Shown one piece after another: positions 35,999 through 46,160 of a stretch of 64,000 bases of DNA (within the stretch, counting starts at the first letter, position 1; each line of letters opens with the position of its first letter). Under the pieces are notes generated by a model, which did no database searches, was not told the origin of the DNA, and was given only the letters and a program-made list of their open reading frames with translations. The position numbers and the translations under genes are program-made. The stretch comes from Dichetophora obliterata (taxonomy: Eukaryota; Arthropoda; Insecta; Diptera; Sciomyzidae), in NCBI GenBank assembly GCA_963920525.1, contig OY986438.1:92603557-92667556 (forward strand), read 5' to 3'.

Positions 35999-36661
35999 GT
36001 TGATTGGACTTTCAGACAAAGAAAAATTTGATGAAAATCGATTTGAAAATGACGGAGACGTTTGCTTACTAAGCTTAAACTTGAAATTTCTATCATTCCG
36101 TGCTCATCCTGAAGCTTAAGAAAATACATTACACTGAGAAAATCTATAGTTTTTGTAATATCGCAATCATTTTGATTTAAAACGGGAATTTTTCAACATT
36201 TATTAACCAATCAATGACTTTTCATACAAAAATGCGATGTACTGAGAAAATCTATAGTTTTCGAGACATTGCCAAAAGTTTGATGTCATATTAAAGAAAT
36301 TTTTCAAATTAAGAATAATATATTTAAACATAAATCTATGTTTAAAAATTACATTTTTTAATTACAAACTTTAAAAATTTTAAAATTTTTTAAAACACTG
36401 ATAAACATGTTTTCTTAAAATTAAAAAAGCCACGCAAATTTATGTCATAATAACAATTACTGTTTACATAAGTTATTCAAATTAAATAAAGTTATTTTTT
36501 TTAATATAAATACCATTTTTTCATAACTAAATAGAACAAACACAAAATTATTTATGTGTTGCATTTGATTTAATACAAATCAATACTTTAATTTTAAGAT
36601 TTCAAATTTTTACACGGTATTTAATATTTTTATCGCAGACAAAGCAGAAGGTATTTGCTTG

Positions 36662-37182
36662 TTTATTAATTTTCTTATAATTTTTGTATATTACTAAGCG
36701 TTATTCTATGAATATTTTTCTCCTTTTTCATTAAACAATATTGAGTATTATGCCAATTGTAGTGGTGAGAACCAAGTCACCTCAAAAAAAAGTCCATGCG
36801 GCAGTCAGGATATTGTTTCATATAAAATTAAAAAACCCAAAAAGATTTCTTTAGTACTTAAATTTATCTTGGATTTAAACAAAGAAATTAACAAAATTTT
36901 ATTTTTTTTTAATTTTTGTTAAATGTACTAATAAAAAAACTTTTATATTTTCCGAAAATGGTTCTTTTTGTTAAATTAAAAAACAAGTTGTAATTAAAAA
37001 AATATTTTGTTCAGAACAGAGAATTTAGTATGTAAAAGAAGTGAGTAAAGTTTAAGCGAAATCGGTCCAAAGGTTTTCGAGAAATGTTGCCTACCGACCG
37101 AACAAAAAAGTTTTGAGAAAAACGCGATTAAAGTTTGATACATTAATCAAAAGACCGAGCGTCTGGAAACTATCTTCCTAAT
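36662..37182. other. Unassigned AT-rich DNA
   Basis: No structure recognised. Confidence 0.4.
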
Positions 37183-37309
37183 GTTATAAATCGAAAACGC
37201 AAGCCAACGACAAACAAGACACGAGAAGCACTAGAATTTCGTATAGAAAATAGTATTGCCTCTCGTGTCTTACTTGTCTTTGGTTTGAGTTTCGATTTAC
37301 AATATTAAC
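37183..37309. repeat. 127-bp hairpin MITE-like repeat
   Basis: GTTATAAATCGAAAACGCAA through ACAAGACACGAGA is inverted as TCTCGTGTCTTACTTGTCTT through TCGATTTACAATATTAAC. The arms are about 50 bp with a short loop. Confidence 0.6.
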
Positions 37310-37529
37310 TATTGTGCGCCTGAATAAATATAGAGCAAATTGCGTAATTGTATTCACAAAATTATTTTAAACTTTATAGAAATTTAAGATACATTAATAG
37401 TAAGTGCATTTTTAATTTATTAAATTATTAAATTTAATTGAAATACTGCTTGTCAAAAACAAAATTAAACCACATTCGCATTATACGTACTGTATACACC
37501 ACGTTTTTGTGCCGTAAGCTACGTATGTT

Positions 37530-38049
37530 TAATCCCTTACAATTTTCTTATTACAAATTACGTTGCTTACCGAACATACGCTGTTTACATCGCCAATACG
37601 GCATGGCGTTCATTGAATACCTCTATTGTTTTTGCTTTATATTATATGCACCTTATTATACCATTCGTTGTAAAAACAAACGTCGTCTTATATGGGCAAA
37701 AGCAACAACAAAATATTTTGATCGTCATACAAACAAACCTCGTGCGATATGGGCAAAAGAAAATTGAAAGCGACTACATAGCATGGCTGCAGTGTTGTAT
37801 TGAGAGAAGCTTTCGCGGCAAAGAGAGGAAAACTTTGTCTGCTGCTATATTGTTCTGCTTGTTGAATGTAAGAATCAAATAAAATGCGTGATTATGTAGA
37901 ATAAATTTTTCGAAAACCTTGGTAAGCTATGAAAATCTAAATTATCGTAGGAATCGAATAAAAAAAGAATTTTCAAAATTGGTTCAGTGGCTACCGAGCT
38001 TATTTTGGATCAAATTTCGTGAGTCACTTTTTATATAATAGTATATAGA
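37530..38049 (-). repeat. Repeat with Helitron-type 5' end, copy 2 (inverted)
   Basis: On minus it starts A|TCTATATACTATTATATAAA and GTGACTCACG, and matches 29378-29930 through the CGTATGTTCGGTAAG region. ORF-like stretches on plus here are repeat translations. Confidence 0.5.
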
Positions 38050-38787
38050 TATAGAAGAACCGCTGAACGAATTTATGTGAAATTTCCACTATTCATAACA
38101 CTGTAGGGACGTCAAAAATATACACAAAAATGCCCAGACACTTACACTTATTTTTTTGTAGTGGAATTTAGTGGCATACTTCGTTTTCCCAATCAGATCG
38201 AAATCTCAATTAGATCAAATCTAATGTGATCTCGAATTTAATGTTAATTCTCTCCAAATTCTCTTTTGAAAGTTTTCCTTTTATTTATGTTCGAAGTAAT
38301 AAAAGATAATAGTAATTCTTGTTTAAAGAAAGAGATACTGATGTCTTTAACAGGGTTTTCTAAAGTGATAATAGGTGCGTTCCATTCGCCAACCTACACT
38401 CAATTAATGCCGTTTATTTCAAAATTTGTATGGGAAAACAACAACAAAGTCTACAACTAGTTGAGGTTAGAGTATTGGCCTAATTAGTCAAACATAGTCG
38501 GACACAGCCGTTTCGTTTGTCACATACAAATCTACCGAACGGATTTTTGTGTATCTAGTTTGCCGAAACGTAACGTGACACAGAACTCTGTTGAATCTTG
38601 ATTTCTATGTTACGTTGGCTGACATTTCAACAAACAATTTGCTTTTTGTAAAGTTGCTAGCATCACACTTGCGTTTATTTGTTTGATTGCTGGAAGTCTT
38701 TTGGTTTTTACAACTATTGGAGCGAAATGTAAGTGTTGTAATTTTAATTGTATTTTTAACAATAATGAAACTTGAATAGGTTTTAGA

Positions 38788-39536
38788 ATGGTAGACGATG
38801 AAAAACTAATTGATTTGGTTAGGAGCAACGAAGTGCTTTACAACAAGTTTTGTGTGGGCTACAGGCTGCCGGAGAAAAAAAAGCAGCGTGGACAACAAAT
38901 GCAATGGAACTTGGAGTGACAGGTTGGTATAAAAAATATAACACAAATTAAATCTTTACATTGAGATTATGCTTAACCAGAGGAGCAGTGCTGCAAGAGA
39001 TGGACTAATTTAAGAGAGCGGTTCTCCAGGGAGTGCAGGCGAATGGATGCACCATCAGGTAGTGGAGCGTCTTTTGGCGAAAGTTGGCCGTTGTTTGATG
39101 CATTAAGCTTTTTGAGGGAGCACGTCAAGCCAAGACCGTGAGTACGCGTTTTAGTTAAAAATTCAATACATAACATAAAATGTATTTTATAGAACACGTT
39201 GTACATCCAACTTGGTGGAAGATTCCATGAATTCGTCAAGTCCAACGACACCGGAATCCATGTCACCTCCTCTTATAATATTATATCCTGCACCTACACC
39301 AGCAGAAACACCGACATCTTCAAGCACTAAACGACGCAGAGCTTATAATGACAACAGTGAAGAAGAATTTCGCTCAGCTTGCAATGCCCACAAGGAGATG
39401 TGCATGCAAAGGACTACACCGAAGAACGAGGTTGTTCATGATCACCGCTTCAATAAGCGCGATGAATGCCCAGAAGCAAGCGATTGCAATAAAGGGTATC
39501 ACCGATTTTATTATGAAACTGCAGATGGAGGAGTGA
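38788..39536 (+). pseudogene. Harbinger-borne MADF-domain (Myb/SANT-like) gene
   Basis: Three exons can be read: 38788-38922, 38981-39137 and 39193-39536, with GT-AG introns of 58 and 55 bp. The product starts MVDDEKLIDLVRSNEVLY and continues with AAWTTNAMELGVT, EEQCCKRWTNLRERFSREC and ESWPLFDALSFLREHVKP, a full MADF domain. A Ser/Pro/Thr-rich linker and basic patch TKRRR follow, then a C-terminal SAQKQAIAIKGITDFIMKLQ. In Harbinger elements this protein binds DNA and helps the nuclease reach the nucleus and the TIRs. Lesions: a one-base loss in the A8 run at about 38875-38882 and a frameshift near 39430. The first ATG is preceded by AATAG|GTTTTAGA. Confidence 0.82.
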
Positions 39537-39631
39537 AGGTTTAATTTAATTTAAAGTTTTGTTTTTTTTAAATTCATTTTCCTATCATTTTATTTTCATT
39601 TAATTTTATTTATTTATTTTAAGTGTGGGGC

Positions 39632-39854
39632 CTTACTCTGTTATGCGATTCGAAAAGCAAATGCGATTCGAAAACAAAATAACACTAAATACATAAATTA
39701 AGATTACTAAATGGCAGATCTACCTCTGCTTTAAAATGCTGTTTTTGTCTGCATTGACTTCGAACTAATCCAAAATTTACAAAAAACCACGTCAGTACAT
39801 GGTGTGATTTTGTTTTCGAATCTTATTTGCTTTTCAAATCGCATTACAGAGTAA
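39632..39854. mobile_element. MITE between the two Harbinger genes
   Basis: CTTACTCTGTTATGCGATTC, AAAAGCAAAT and ATTCGAAAACAAAAT on the left are inverted on the right (CTTACTCTGTAATGCGATTT reversed). The left side has an extra GGGGC, like other GGGCC-type MITEs here, lost on the right. Target duplication uncertain (AAGTG on both sides?). Confidence 0.55.
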
Positions 39855-40822
39855 GTGAAATTCAAAGAATGATTATTTGAATTAACTGGAATTTATAAGA
39901 CTTGTATTTTTGTTATTTTGTAGTTGAAATTAATTTTTCATAAATTTAAGAATACATAGCTTAAGAGAAGTGAAGTTTATTGCTTTTTTTTATTAATAAC
40001 ATACTAAGTCAGCTTACACAAAACTGAAGTTCCTTTTGTATACCAAAAAATATTTAAATAAATAAATTTATCTTTTTTAAATAAAAAGCAATGTTTTTAA
40101 AAAAATTGTGTTATTTTAATGGTTTTAATGGAGTTTTGTGAACAATATTGAAACATGAAAATTAAATCCGGTTATATTGAAATGAAACTGCTCCTTCGTT
40201 TACAAAGAACTCTGCTAACTTATCTCTAAGTTGGTATGCAGCTGTTGATGCATTGCGTCGATGAGATGTTATGGAATGTAATGGTCCGCCAACATCTGCG
40301 AGTACCTGAAGGAAAAGGTAATTCATTTGCTAAAAGTTCTCTCCCGAAAGTTGAATGTTGGAAAACTCCTGCAAACAAAGTAAATTATACTTTTTACTGT
40401 AACATTTAAATCAAAGTATATATATTAAAATTACCTCCATCGCTTTGACTGCCATAGCTACCGATAGACACCATAGTGAACGTATATTTGGCATCACATG
40501 TTGCCATAAGAATAATACTATAAAATTTTTTATAGTTAAAAAACATAGAACCAGAGTTCTTTGGGCAAGTAATGGCAATATGCTTGCCATCAATAGCTCC
40601 GACGTAATTTGGCATATTTCACAACCTGTTAAAATCGTTTGCAATATCCTTATATTGCGAAGTGGTTGTTTCACTAACGTATATTGCCGAGAGTACATTC
40701 CACAACACCTCGCACGTCTCCAAAACCAAATTCCTCACCCTTGTTTTTCCTAATTTATAGCTCCACGCAATACTTTGGAAGAGCGCACCATGAGCTAGAT
40801 ACCTTAACCCGAATTCTGCTAG

Positions 40823-40840
40823 CGTCGTCATATGACGACG
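40823..40840. repeat. Palindrome GTCGTCATATGACGAC, copy 1 (left end)
   Basis: Perfect dyad, 18 bp including the flanking C/G, 16 bp inside the left end of the piggyBac element. Likely subterminal transposase-binding site (inference from position and repetition). Confidence 0.85.
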
Positions 40841-40947
40841 AAAATATTGACAACTTCAATGTATTGGGGAACTGGTTTAAACCGTTAGAAACAAAAGAAA
40901 CCAGTGCATATGTCTTGCACATTACTTACTCTTGCATAAACAATTTA

Positions 40948-41170
40948 GGCCCATATTATGTACAATAACTCAACTGAAGTTGACTCGATTCAACTAAATT
41001 TTTTTCATATAACGTATTACATAAATTTTAGTTGAACCATGTAGTTTGCCTTAATCTTTCAAGAATTTTCAAACTAAATAGTTCAACTGGAATGTGTGTT
41101 ATAAGTTGTACGAAAAAAAATTAGTTTAATCTAGTCAACTTAAGTTGAGTTGTTATACATAATAGGGGCC
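40948..41170. mobile_element. 223-bp Harbinger-type MITE, TSD TTA
   Basis: Ends GGCCCATATTATGTACAATA and, reversed, GGCCCCTATTATGTATAACA continue as about 55-bp arms. TTA lies at 40945-40947 and 41171-41173. Inserted between the left TIR and first exon of the piggyBac element. Confidence 0.85.
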
Positions 41171-41409
41171 TTAGTTTCAAGTTGTTATTTAACGTGTTCA
41201 TGGTCAGTGAAATTTTTATTCCTAGTGGTTTTTGAAAAATTTAAAATATATGAGTTCTGCTAAAAGGTAAGTGCTAAAAATATATTAAATCTTATTTAAG
41301 TGACAAAAAAGTTACAAAAAATTGAAGTTTACACTGTAAGTCAAATTTTTGTTAAGAACTGCTGCACGAGTTGCGGAAAAAATTTGGTTTTTTTGTGAAT
41401 ATATTTGGC

Positions 41410-41427
41410 TGTCGTCATATGACGACA
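41410..41427. repeat. Palindrome GTCGTCATATGACGAC, copy 2 (in intron)
   Basis: Same 16-bp core, 18-bp dyad TGTCGTCATATGACGACA, inside the first intron of the transposase gene. Confidence 0.85.
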
Positions 41428-41868
41428 CTATGATGAAACGAATATTTTTTTTTTTTTGTCTTGATTTATTTTTTAGTATATATTTTAGCATCGCAGACAT
41501 TTTGGATATTTTGGAGGAAGAAGGTCAGTCAAACGAGTTTTACATAGAACCTCCAGAAATAAACGTGCTAACTGATGAAGATTCAGATGAGGAAGCCGAT
41601 GGTAATATCAATGCTCTGTCTCGTAATTAACTTCTAGCACCAGCTGAAATAAGAAATGATAGACAACTTTCTGCAGACTCCGTACAGCAAGACGTTAAAA
41701 GGAAAAAAGTACAAGGAAAGAAACAAAATGAAAATGAGATAAATTGGGAACTAGAAGGGAAAGCATTAAAAGTTTCTGAATTCAATGCACCAGTAAATGA
41801 ATATGATGAAAGCATGACGGCTGTTGATACACACTTAAAAATTTGTATAGAATTTTTCCAGGGAGGCC

Positions 41869-42487
41869 TACACCATTCGGTGTTAAAAAACATCGTGTCA
41901 AAGTGCTGGAATTTTATATCCGAAAGAGCATATTTTTTTCAAACCGATCGGTGTAAAAAAGTAAACATCAGATTGGATGTTTGTTTTGTACCATGTTAGG
42001 TGTTTATTTATAGTACGCAAAACGATAATTTTATTTAACACCGAACGGTGTAATTTTGAAATGTTTTTTATAATTTTTATTAAATTTTCATTAAATTTAT
42101 TAATTGTCAAATGAAATAACTTATTTCATATTGGAATAAGTACCAAACAAAAAAATGAAATATTTCCCAAAAATAATGAAATTGTCCCCAAAAATAGGGT
42201 GTTATTTCATATGTATGGACATTTTTTGGGGCTTATTTAATTTTTTTGGAGTCTATTTCGTGGTGTCAAAAATAAAGTTTGAATCTTTATACAAGATTTA
42301 CAAAATTAAAATGAACAAAATAAATTGGGAAATTTCAATTTTTCATTTGTTTATCAATGAGAATGTGATTTCAGTATTGCTCTACTTCTTTGCCTTTCAA
42401 ATTTCACACCGATCGGATAAGTTCGTCATTTCACACCGCTGTGAATTTATGGTGTGTGAATTTATTTTTGAAATTTTTAGTGTGTAG
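41869..42487. mobile_element. Foreign AT-rich block inside the piggyBac gene
   Basis: Coding similarity stops after HLKICIEFF and resumes at SGYSSLSSKAMHWD; about 50-60 codons of transposase are replaced by about 620 bp. The block begins CTACACC and ends GTGTGTAG and contains repeated dyads of the form ACACCG..CGGTGT (about 41872, 41943, 42043, 42405). Probably an insertion with loss of flanking gene sequence; family unknown. Confidence 0.5.
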
Positions 42488-43838
42488 TTTCTGGATACAG
42501 TTCATTATCTAGTAAAGCAATGCATTGGGACATTGGCGATGATGTACGCAATTACGCAATTTACAACGCAATGCGTAGAAATAGATTTGATACTATTATG
42601 AAATCGTTGCATTTTCAGTCGAATGCTAACTTAGATAAATCCGGCAAATTCTACAAATTACGTCCACTTATTTCTCACCTTCAACAAGTTTTTATGAAAC
42701 ATTTCCAGCCCACAGAGTCAGTGTCACATGATGAAGCAATGGTGGAGTATTTTGGCAAACACGGTTGTAAGCAAGCCGTCAGATATAAACCTATTCGATT
42801 TGGATACAAAATTTGGTGCCAAAATGCACCATCTGGTTATCTCATTGCTTTTGACCCATACCAAGGAAAATCTTATCAAGGTAACGAAGAAATGGAAAAG
42901 AAGTTTGGAAAATGTGCGTCCACACTATTGCATTTACTTGACCAATACCCTTTGTCAAAATCACTTTTACCATACCACTTCTATTGCGATAATTTGTTCA
43001 CAACATTTCCTTTACTCAAAGAGATGAGAAACAGAGGTTATAATTGTACTGGAACCATAAGAATTAACCGCTTAGGAAATAATTGCTGCCTGCTAGATCC
43101 TAACGAATTCAAAAAGAAAGATCGAGGTTTTACACAGGTTGCAATTGCCCAATTTAAAAAAGAAAAGTTTTTGTAACAGGTGGAAAGATAACGTAGTGGT
43201 AACAGTAGATTCCACAATTTTTTCTGCTGATCCCGAAGGAAAAGCAAAAATATGGAGCAGGGCTGAAGTACAACATCTCGAGGTAAATATACCATATTCT
43301 ATCCAAAATTACAACAAAAATATGGGAGGCACTGATCGTATGGATCAAAATGTAAATGCTCATCGGATATCTATATGAGGAAAAAAGTGGTGGTGGCCAA
43401 TCTTTACGTGGATGTTTCAATTCAAAATGCTTGGCTTTTAGCAAGAGAAAAAAATCCTAAGCTAACGCAAAAGAGCTTCTGGAGAGATTTAGCCATGTCA
43501 TATCTTTTACTGGAGAATAATGCCCCAAAAGGTCCTGGAAGAACACCGAAAGTCCTACCTGGAGCTGACTCCATGAGGTACGATGGATATATGCACTATG
43601 TGCAAAGAACGAAAAACAATAAACAGAGACGATGTGCTGGTGATAAATGTAAGTCAACTGTAAGAACCGAGTGCAAAAAATGTGACAAAGGTTTATGCAT
43701 TGATTGCTTCGCTTCGTACCATCAAAAATCATAAAAAGTATTTGTATTGTTTCCTTCTTTATTTTTATTCAATTGAAAATGAAATAAAAAATTTTAAACT
43801 AAGTCCAATCACAAAATATTTTAATACGTATTTTCATA

Positions 43839-43858
43839 GTGTCGTCATATGACGACAC
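43839..43858. repeat. Palindrome GTCGTCATATGACGAC, copy 3 (right end)
   Basis: 20-bp dyad GTGTCGTCATATGACGACAC, 130 bp inside the right terminus of the piggyBac element. Confidence 0.85.
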
Positions 43859-44492
43859 CCATTTTCTCAAAATCTGGCCCCAACAAGCCAATTCTTTTTC
43901 TTATTTAGTGTTAAGGATATCCCATATAAGCTGTAAACAAAGTTTTAAATCATTCGAGTGCCCATTTCGAAAACCGGTAGAATTCGGGTTAAAATGGAAA
44001 ACAATAGTTTATTAGAGTGAAAAGTTTTATCAACTTATAACATACAAGAGTGTTATGGAAATCCGCTCTTCAGGGAAGATGCCTTGATAAGGCTTTGCCA
44101 AGCGTATTCCAAGTAAATTAACTAGCAAATCATACACATTTTGGTTCATGCGCGTATGTATGAAAAATAGCTCTTCATCATGAGCTTTCATATTTAAAAA
44201 TACTTTTTTGAAGTAATCATTAGGTACTCGGTCTCTATTTATTGGTCGAACAGCCCAGCGTCTCAAAATTTTTTTATTTCTAATCTTTCGATACAATCTC
44301 AAGATGTTTAAGAAACTTAAATTTAATAACAAATCTTCCTCCATTGCCTTATTGATATTTTGAGCTCAAACAAAAACTAATTTTTTTGACATTTGCTGTG
44401 GTTGCTATGTTCGTAGCATAATCAGTAAAAATTCATAGTACGTTGCGTCGTGTTTTCCTATGCTACGTCAAGTTCGCATAATTAGACCATAT

Positions 44493-44767
44493 GTCAATTG
44501 CCGATTGAGTTGAGTAAAGTTACGTTGCCAAGTTCTTATTTCTTAGTTGGTTTGTGTACGGGATAAGGTAAAATGTAAAAGATTCTGTCAAAATGTGACG
44601 TGAGAACAAAAACAAAATTAAATTTCTTTAAGCAGTCAACTTTTTGTTTCTGCTGTCAACTGTTTTGTTCTTACTGGAAAAGTTTAATTTAATAATCTCT
44701 TAAAATGTCGGATGCCGAAAAAGAGTAAATAAAGCAAATTTGCAAAATAATTTAAATATAATGATTT
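44493..44767. other. Short unassigned stretch
   Basis: Holds a short frame ATGTCGGATGCCGAAAAAGA (44704) that stops after seven codons. Nothing else. Confidence 0.3.
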
Positions 44768-45100
44768 CTGTTGACTTTATATGATTTAAATACAAATTCT
44801 AAATGTTTGATAGTTTAAATCATACTTGATTTTAAATACAAATTCTAGTTGTTTGATAGTTTAAAATCGTTTATTGAGCTTAAGGTCAAAGTTAGAACAA
44901 TTAATTGTTCTAACGAATTTTTCCAAAGAAACAACAACAACAACAACAACAACAACAAAGTTTTTTTCAATATGAAAAGGAAAAAATCACTAGCTGATCT
45001 GATTGCAATTTCTGCTCTGCTAAAAGCGTCATCAGAAATCTTTGTGATACCCGTGCAAGCGCGCGCTAAGGCACTGCACCATCGGGGCGATGAGATTTGA
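44768..45100 (+). mobile_element. 5' end of an unknown TIR transposon with leader ORF, copy 1
   Basis: A block of about 330 bp: TATGATTTAAATACAAATTC and TGATAGTTTAAATCATACTT repeats, the dyad TTAGAACAATTAATTGTTCTAA, a (CAA)n run (44931-44958) and a 42-codon ORF at 44972-45100 (MKRKKSLADLIAISALL... ending HHRGDEI). A second direct copy lies at 45348-45676, and the first half forms both ends of the MITE at 46541-46796. This suggests the block is the 5' terminal region and first exon of a DNA transposon. The peptide is basic at its start with an amphipathic helix; a distant resemblance to Harbinger transposase N-termini is only an impression. Confidence 0.5.
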
Positions 45101-45347
45101 AGCGTCAATTTCTCAGTTTTTTCCTCAATTTCATCATGTCACATTTGTTGTTGTATTTCTGTTTTACTTTAGTTTCTATGCTTATGTTATTATATGTAGT
45201 CCAACAGCCTGCTGGAAGTCTGCACTAACAAAGCATGTTTACTGAAGTTGTTTTTAGAATTTTTGCTGATTTTGTTTTCAGCTGTTTCCGTTTGGTCGAG
45301 CTATACCCTTTGATTAAAGTTTTTTCTAAATGACCTCTATATTAATT

Positions 45348-45676
45348 GTGTTGACTTTATATGATTTAAATACAAATTCTAAATGTTTGATAGTTTAAAT
45401 CATACTTGATTTTAAATACAAATTCTAGTTGTTTGATAGTTTAAAATCGTTTATTGAGCTTAAGGTCAAAGTTAGAATAATTAATTGTTCTAACGAATTT
45501 TTCCAAAGAAACAACAACAACAACAACAAAGTTTTTTCATTATGAAAAGGAAAAAATCACTAGCTGATCTGATTGCAATTTCTGCTCTGCTAAAAGCGTC
45601 ATCAGAAATCTTTGTGATACCCGTGCAAGCGCGCGCTAACGCACTGCACCATCGGGGCGATGAGATTATGAGATAA
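45348..45676 (+). mobile_element. Same transposon 5' end with leader ORF, copy 2
   Basis: Near-identical to copy 1, with fewer CAA units (45511-45529) and a 44-codon ORF at 45542-45676. The ORF differs by one residue (QARAN instead of QARAK) and by two extra codons before the stop. Retention of the frame in both copies is notable against the damage to other genes here, although the copies may simply be young. Confidence 0.5.
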
Positions 45677-46160
45677 TGATTTCTTTAATAGGAAACGAAA
45701 GGTGAGAACAATTGGCGAAACCTACATTGCATAAAGAGAGGAATTTAACTACAGCGGAAGGAAAAGAAAAAGTGGAAGCAAAAGAAATTATATAAAGAAA
45801 TATACTTTGGAGCCATTCCATCATTTCTAATAAGACGACATACCTTCTCTCGTTGAGTGGTGTCCATTATTTGTTTTAAATAAAATATATTATGTATTTT
45901 TCGTTTTAAATTTGATTTATTCGGTAGACTTTAATGCGATCTGTCAAAACAAAAATGTTGCCAACTATTGAGCAAGTAAAAGCTAAATGAGTATCCGATA
46001 TTTTCGCAAGCGAGTTGAGCATTGGCGAGTCGAACGCAGCTATTATCATATTAGTAATTTTTGGGTTTTTTATAAACAGCCCTATTAAGAAACATTTTAA
46101 GGTCTTCACAAGGCATAGATAAAAGATAATCGCTTTATTTTGTACATACTGCCTATACCT
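45677..46160. other. Unassigned DNA
   Basis: No gene recognised; CTATACCT at 46153-46160 is the left flank of the next element. Confidence 0.4.

Larger units (their letters stand above)
34985..36661 (+). mobile_element. Helitron-like element, copy B (interrupted)
   Basis: Shares CCCATGATTTTT, TATTGCATTGGTGAGGTAAC, GGACTTTCAGACAAAGAAAA and AATCTATAGTTTTCGAGA with copy A in the same order. It ends near TTTTTATCGCAGACAAAGCAG...TTTGCTTG, a degenerate form of the 3' hairpin and CTAG of the copy at 51678. Its middle is split by a 792-bp insertion. The 5' end appears truncated. Confidence 0.6.
41250..43734 (+). pseudogene. piggyBac-family transposase (DDE_Tnp_1_7), broken
   Basis: Exon 1 (41250-41266) encodes MSSAK and ends at GTAAGT. 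Exon 2 starts at 41489 and reads SIADILDILEEEG, EPPEINVLTDEDSDEE and, across a TAA at 41628 (probably an old Gln codon), LLAPAEI. After a foreign block, 42487-43176 gives SRN-type core sequence: HDEAMVEYFGKHG, RYKPIRFGYKIWC, YHFYCDNLFTTFPLL and GTIRINR. Then after a shift near 43165 come DNVVVTVDST and NMGGTDRMDQN, and a C-terminal cysteine-rich domain with CAGDKCKSTVRTECKKC and CIDCF. Several DDE acids are visible (DEAM, YCDN, GGTDRMDQN). A stop at 43376 and a further shift near 43415 complete the damage. It would cut and paste at TTAA. Confidence 0.88.
40808..43988 (+). mobile_element. piggyBac-type transposon, TTAA target
   Basis: Inverted ends CCCGAATTCTGCTAGC and, reversed, CCCGAATTCTACCGGT share 10 exact bases. 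TTAA flanks both ends (40804-40807, 43989-43992), the hallmark of piggyBac. It encodes a broken piggyBac transposase on plus and carries three copies of a 16-bp palindrome. It sits in the intron of the Harbinger transposase, the TTAA being part of the acceptor CATTTTAAG. Contains a MITE and a 0.6-kb foreign block. Confidence 0.92.
40162..44344 (-). pseudogene. PIF/Harbinger DDE transposase, exons split by piggyBac
   Basis: The N-terminal exon (44344 to about 44042) reads RRWAVRPINRDRVPNDYF, FFIHTRMNQNVYDLLVNLL and EERISITLL. After an intron that holds the piggyBac, exon 2 (40803-40435) reads [33 protein letters not shown] and [14 protein letters not shown] 66-bp intron (40434-40369) then joins to GVFQHSTFGRELLANELPF. 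The end at 40162 (RDKLAEFFVNEGAVSFQYN) is the usual C-terminus, but the region with the third acidic residue is missing: an internal deletion. The second catalytic position, usually VDIG or VDVG, is VSIG. Both point to an inactive nuclease. Confidence 0.82.
38476..44489. mobile_element. PIF/Harbinger transposon, interrupted by piggyBac
   Basis: TIRs TGGCCTAATTA and (reversed) TGGTCTAATTA are flanked by 3-bp TAT (38473-38475, 44490-44492), a W-rich trinucleotide as expected for this superfamily. It has the two-gene layout of Harbinger elements: a MADF/Myb-like gene on plus at the left and a DDE nuclease on minus. Without the piggyBac insertion it is about 2.8 kb, near the small end for complete elements and consistent with an internal deletion in the transposase C-terminus. 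Confidence 0.85.

Noticed and set aside
37438..37882. Frames of 109 and 89 codons with similar Gln/Lys phrases
   Set aside because: They lie in a dispersed repeat present in inverse orientation at 29.4-29.9 kb; frames are not conserved between the two copies.
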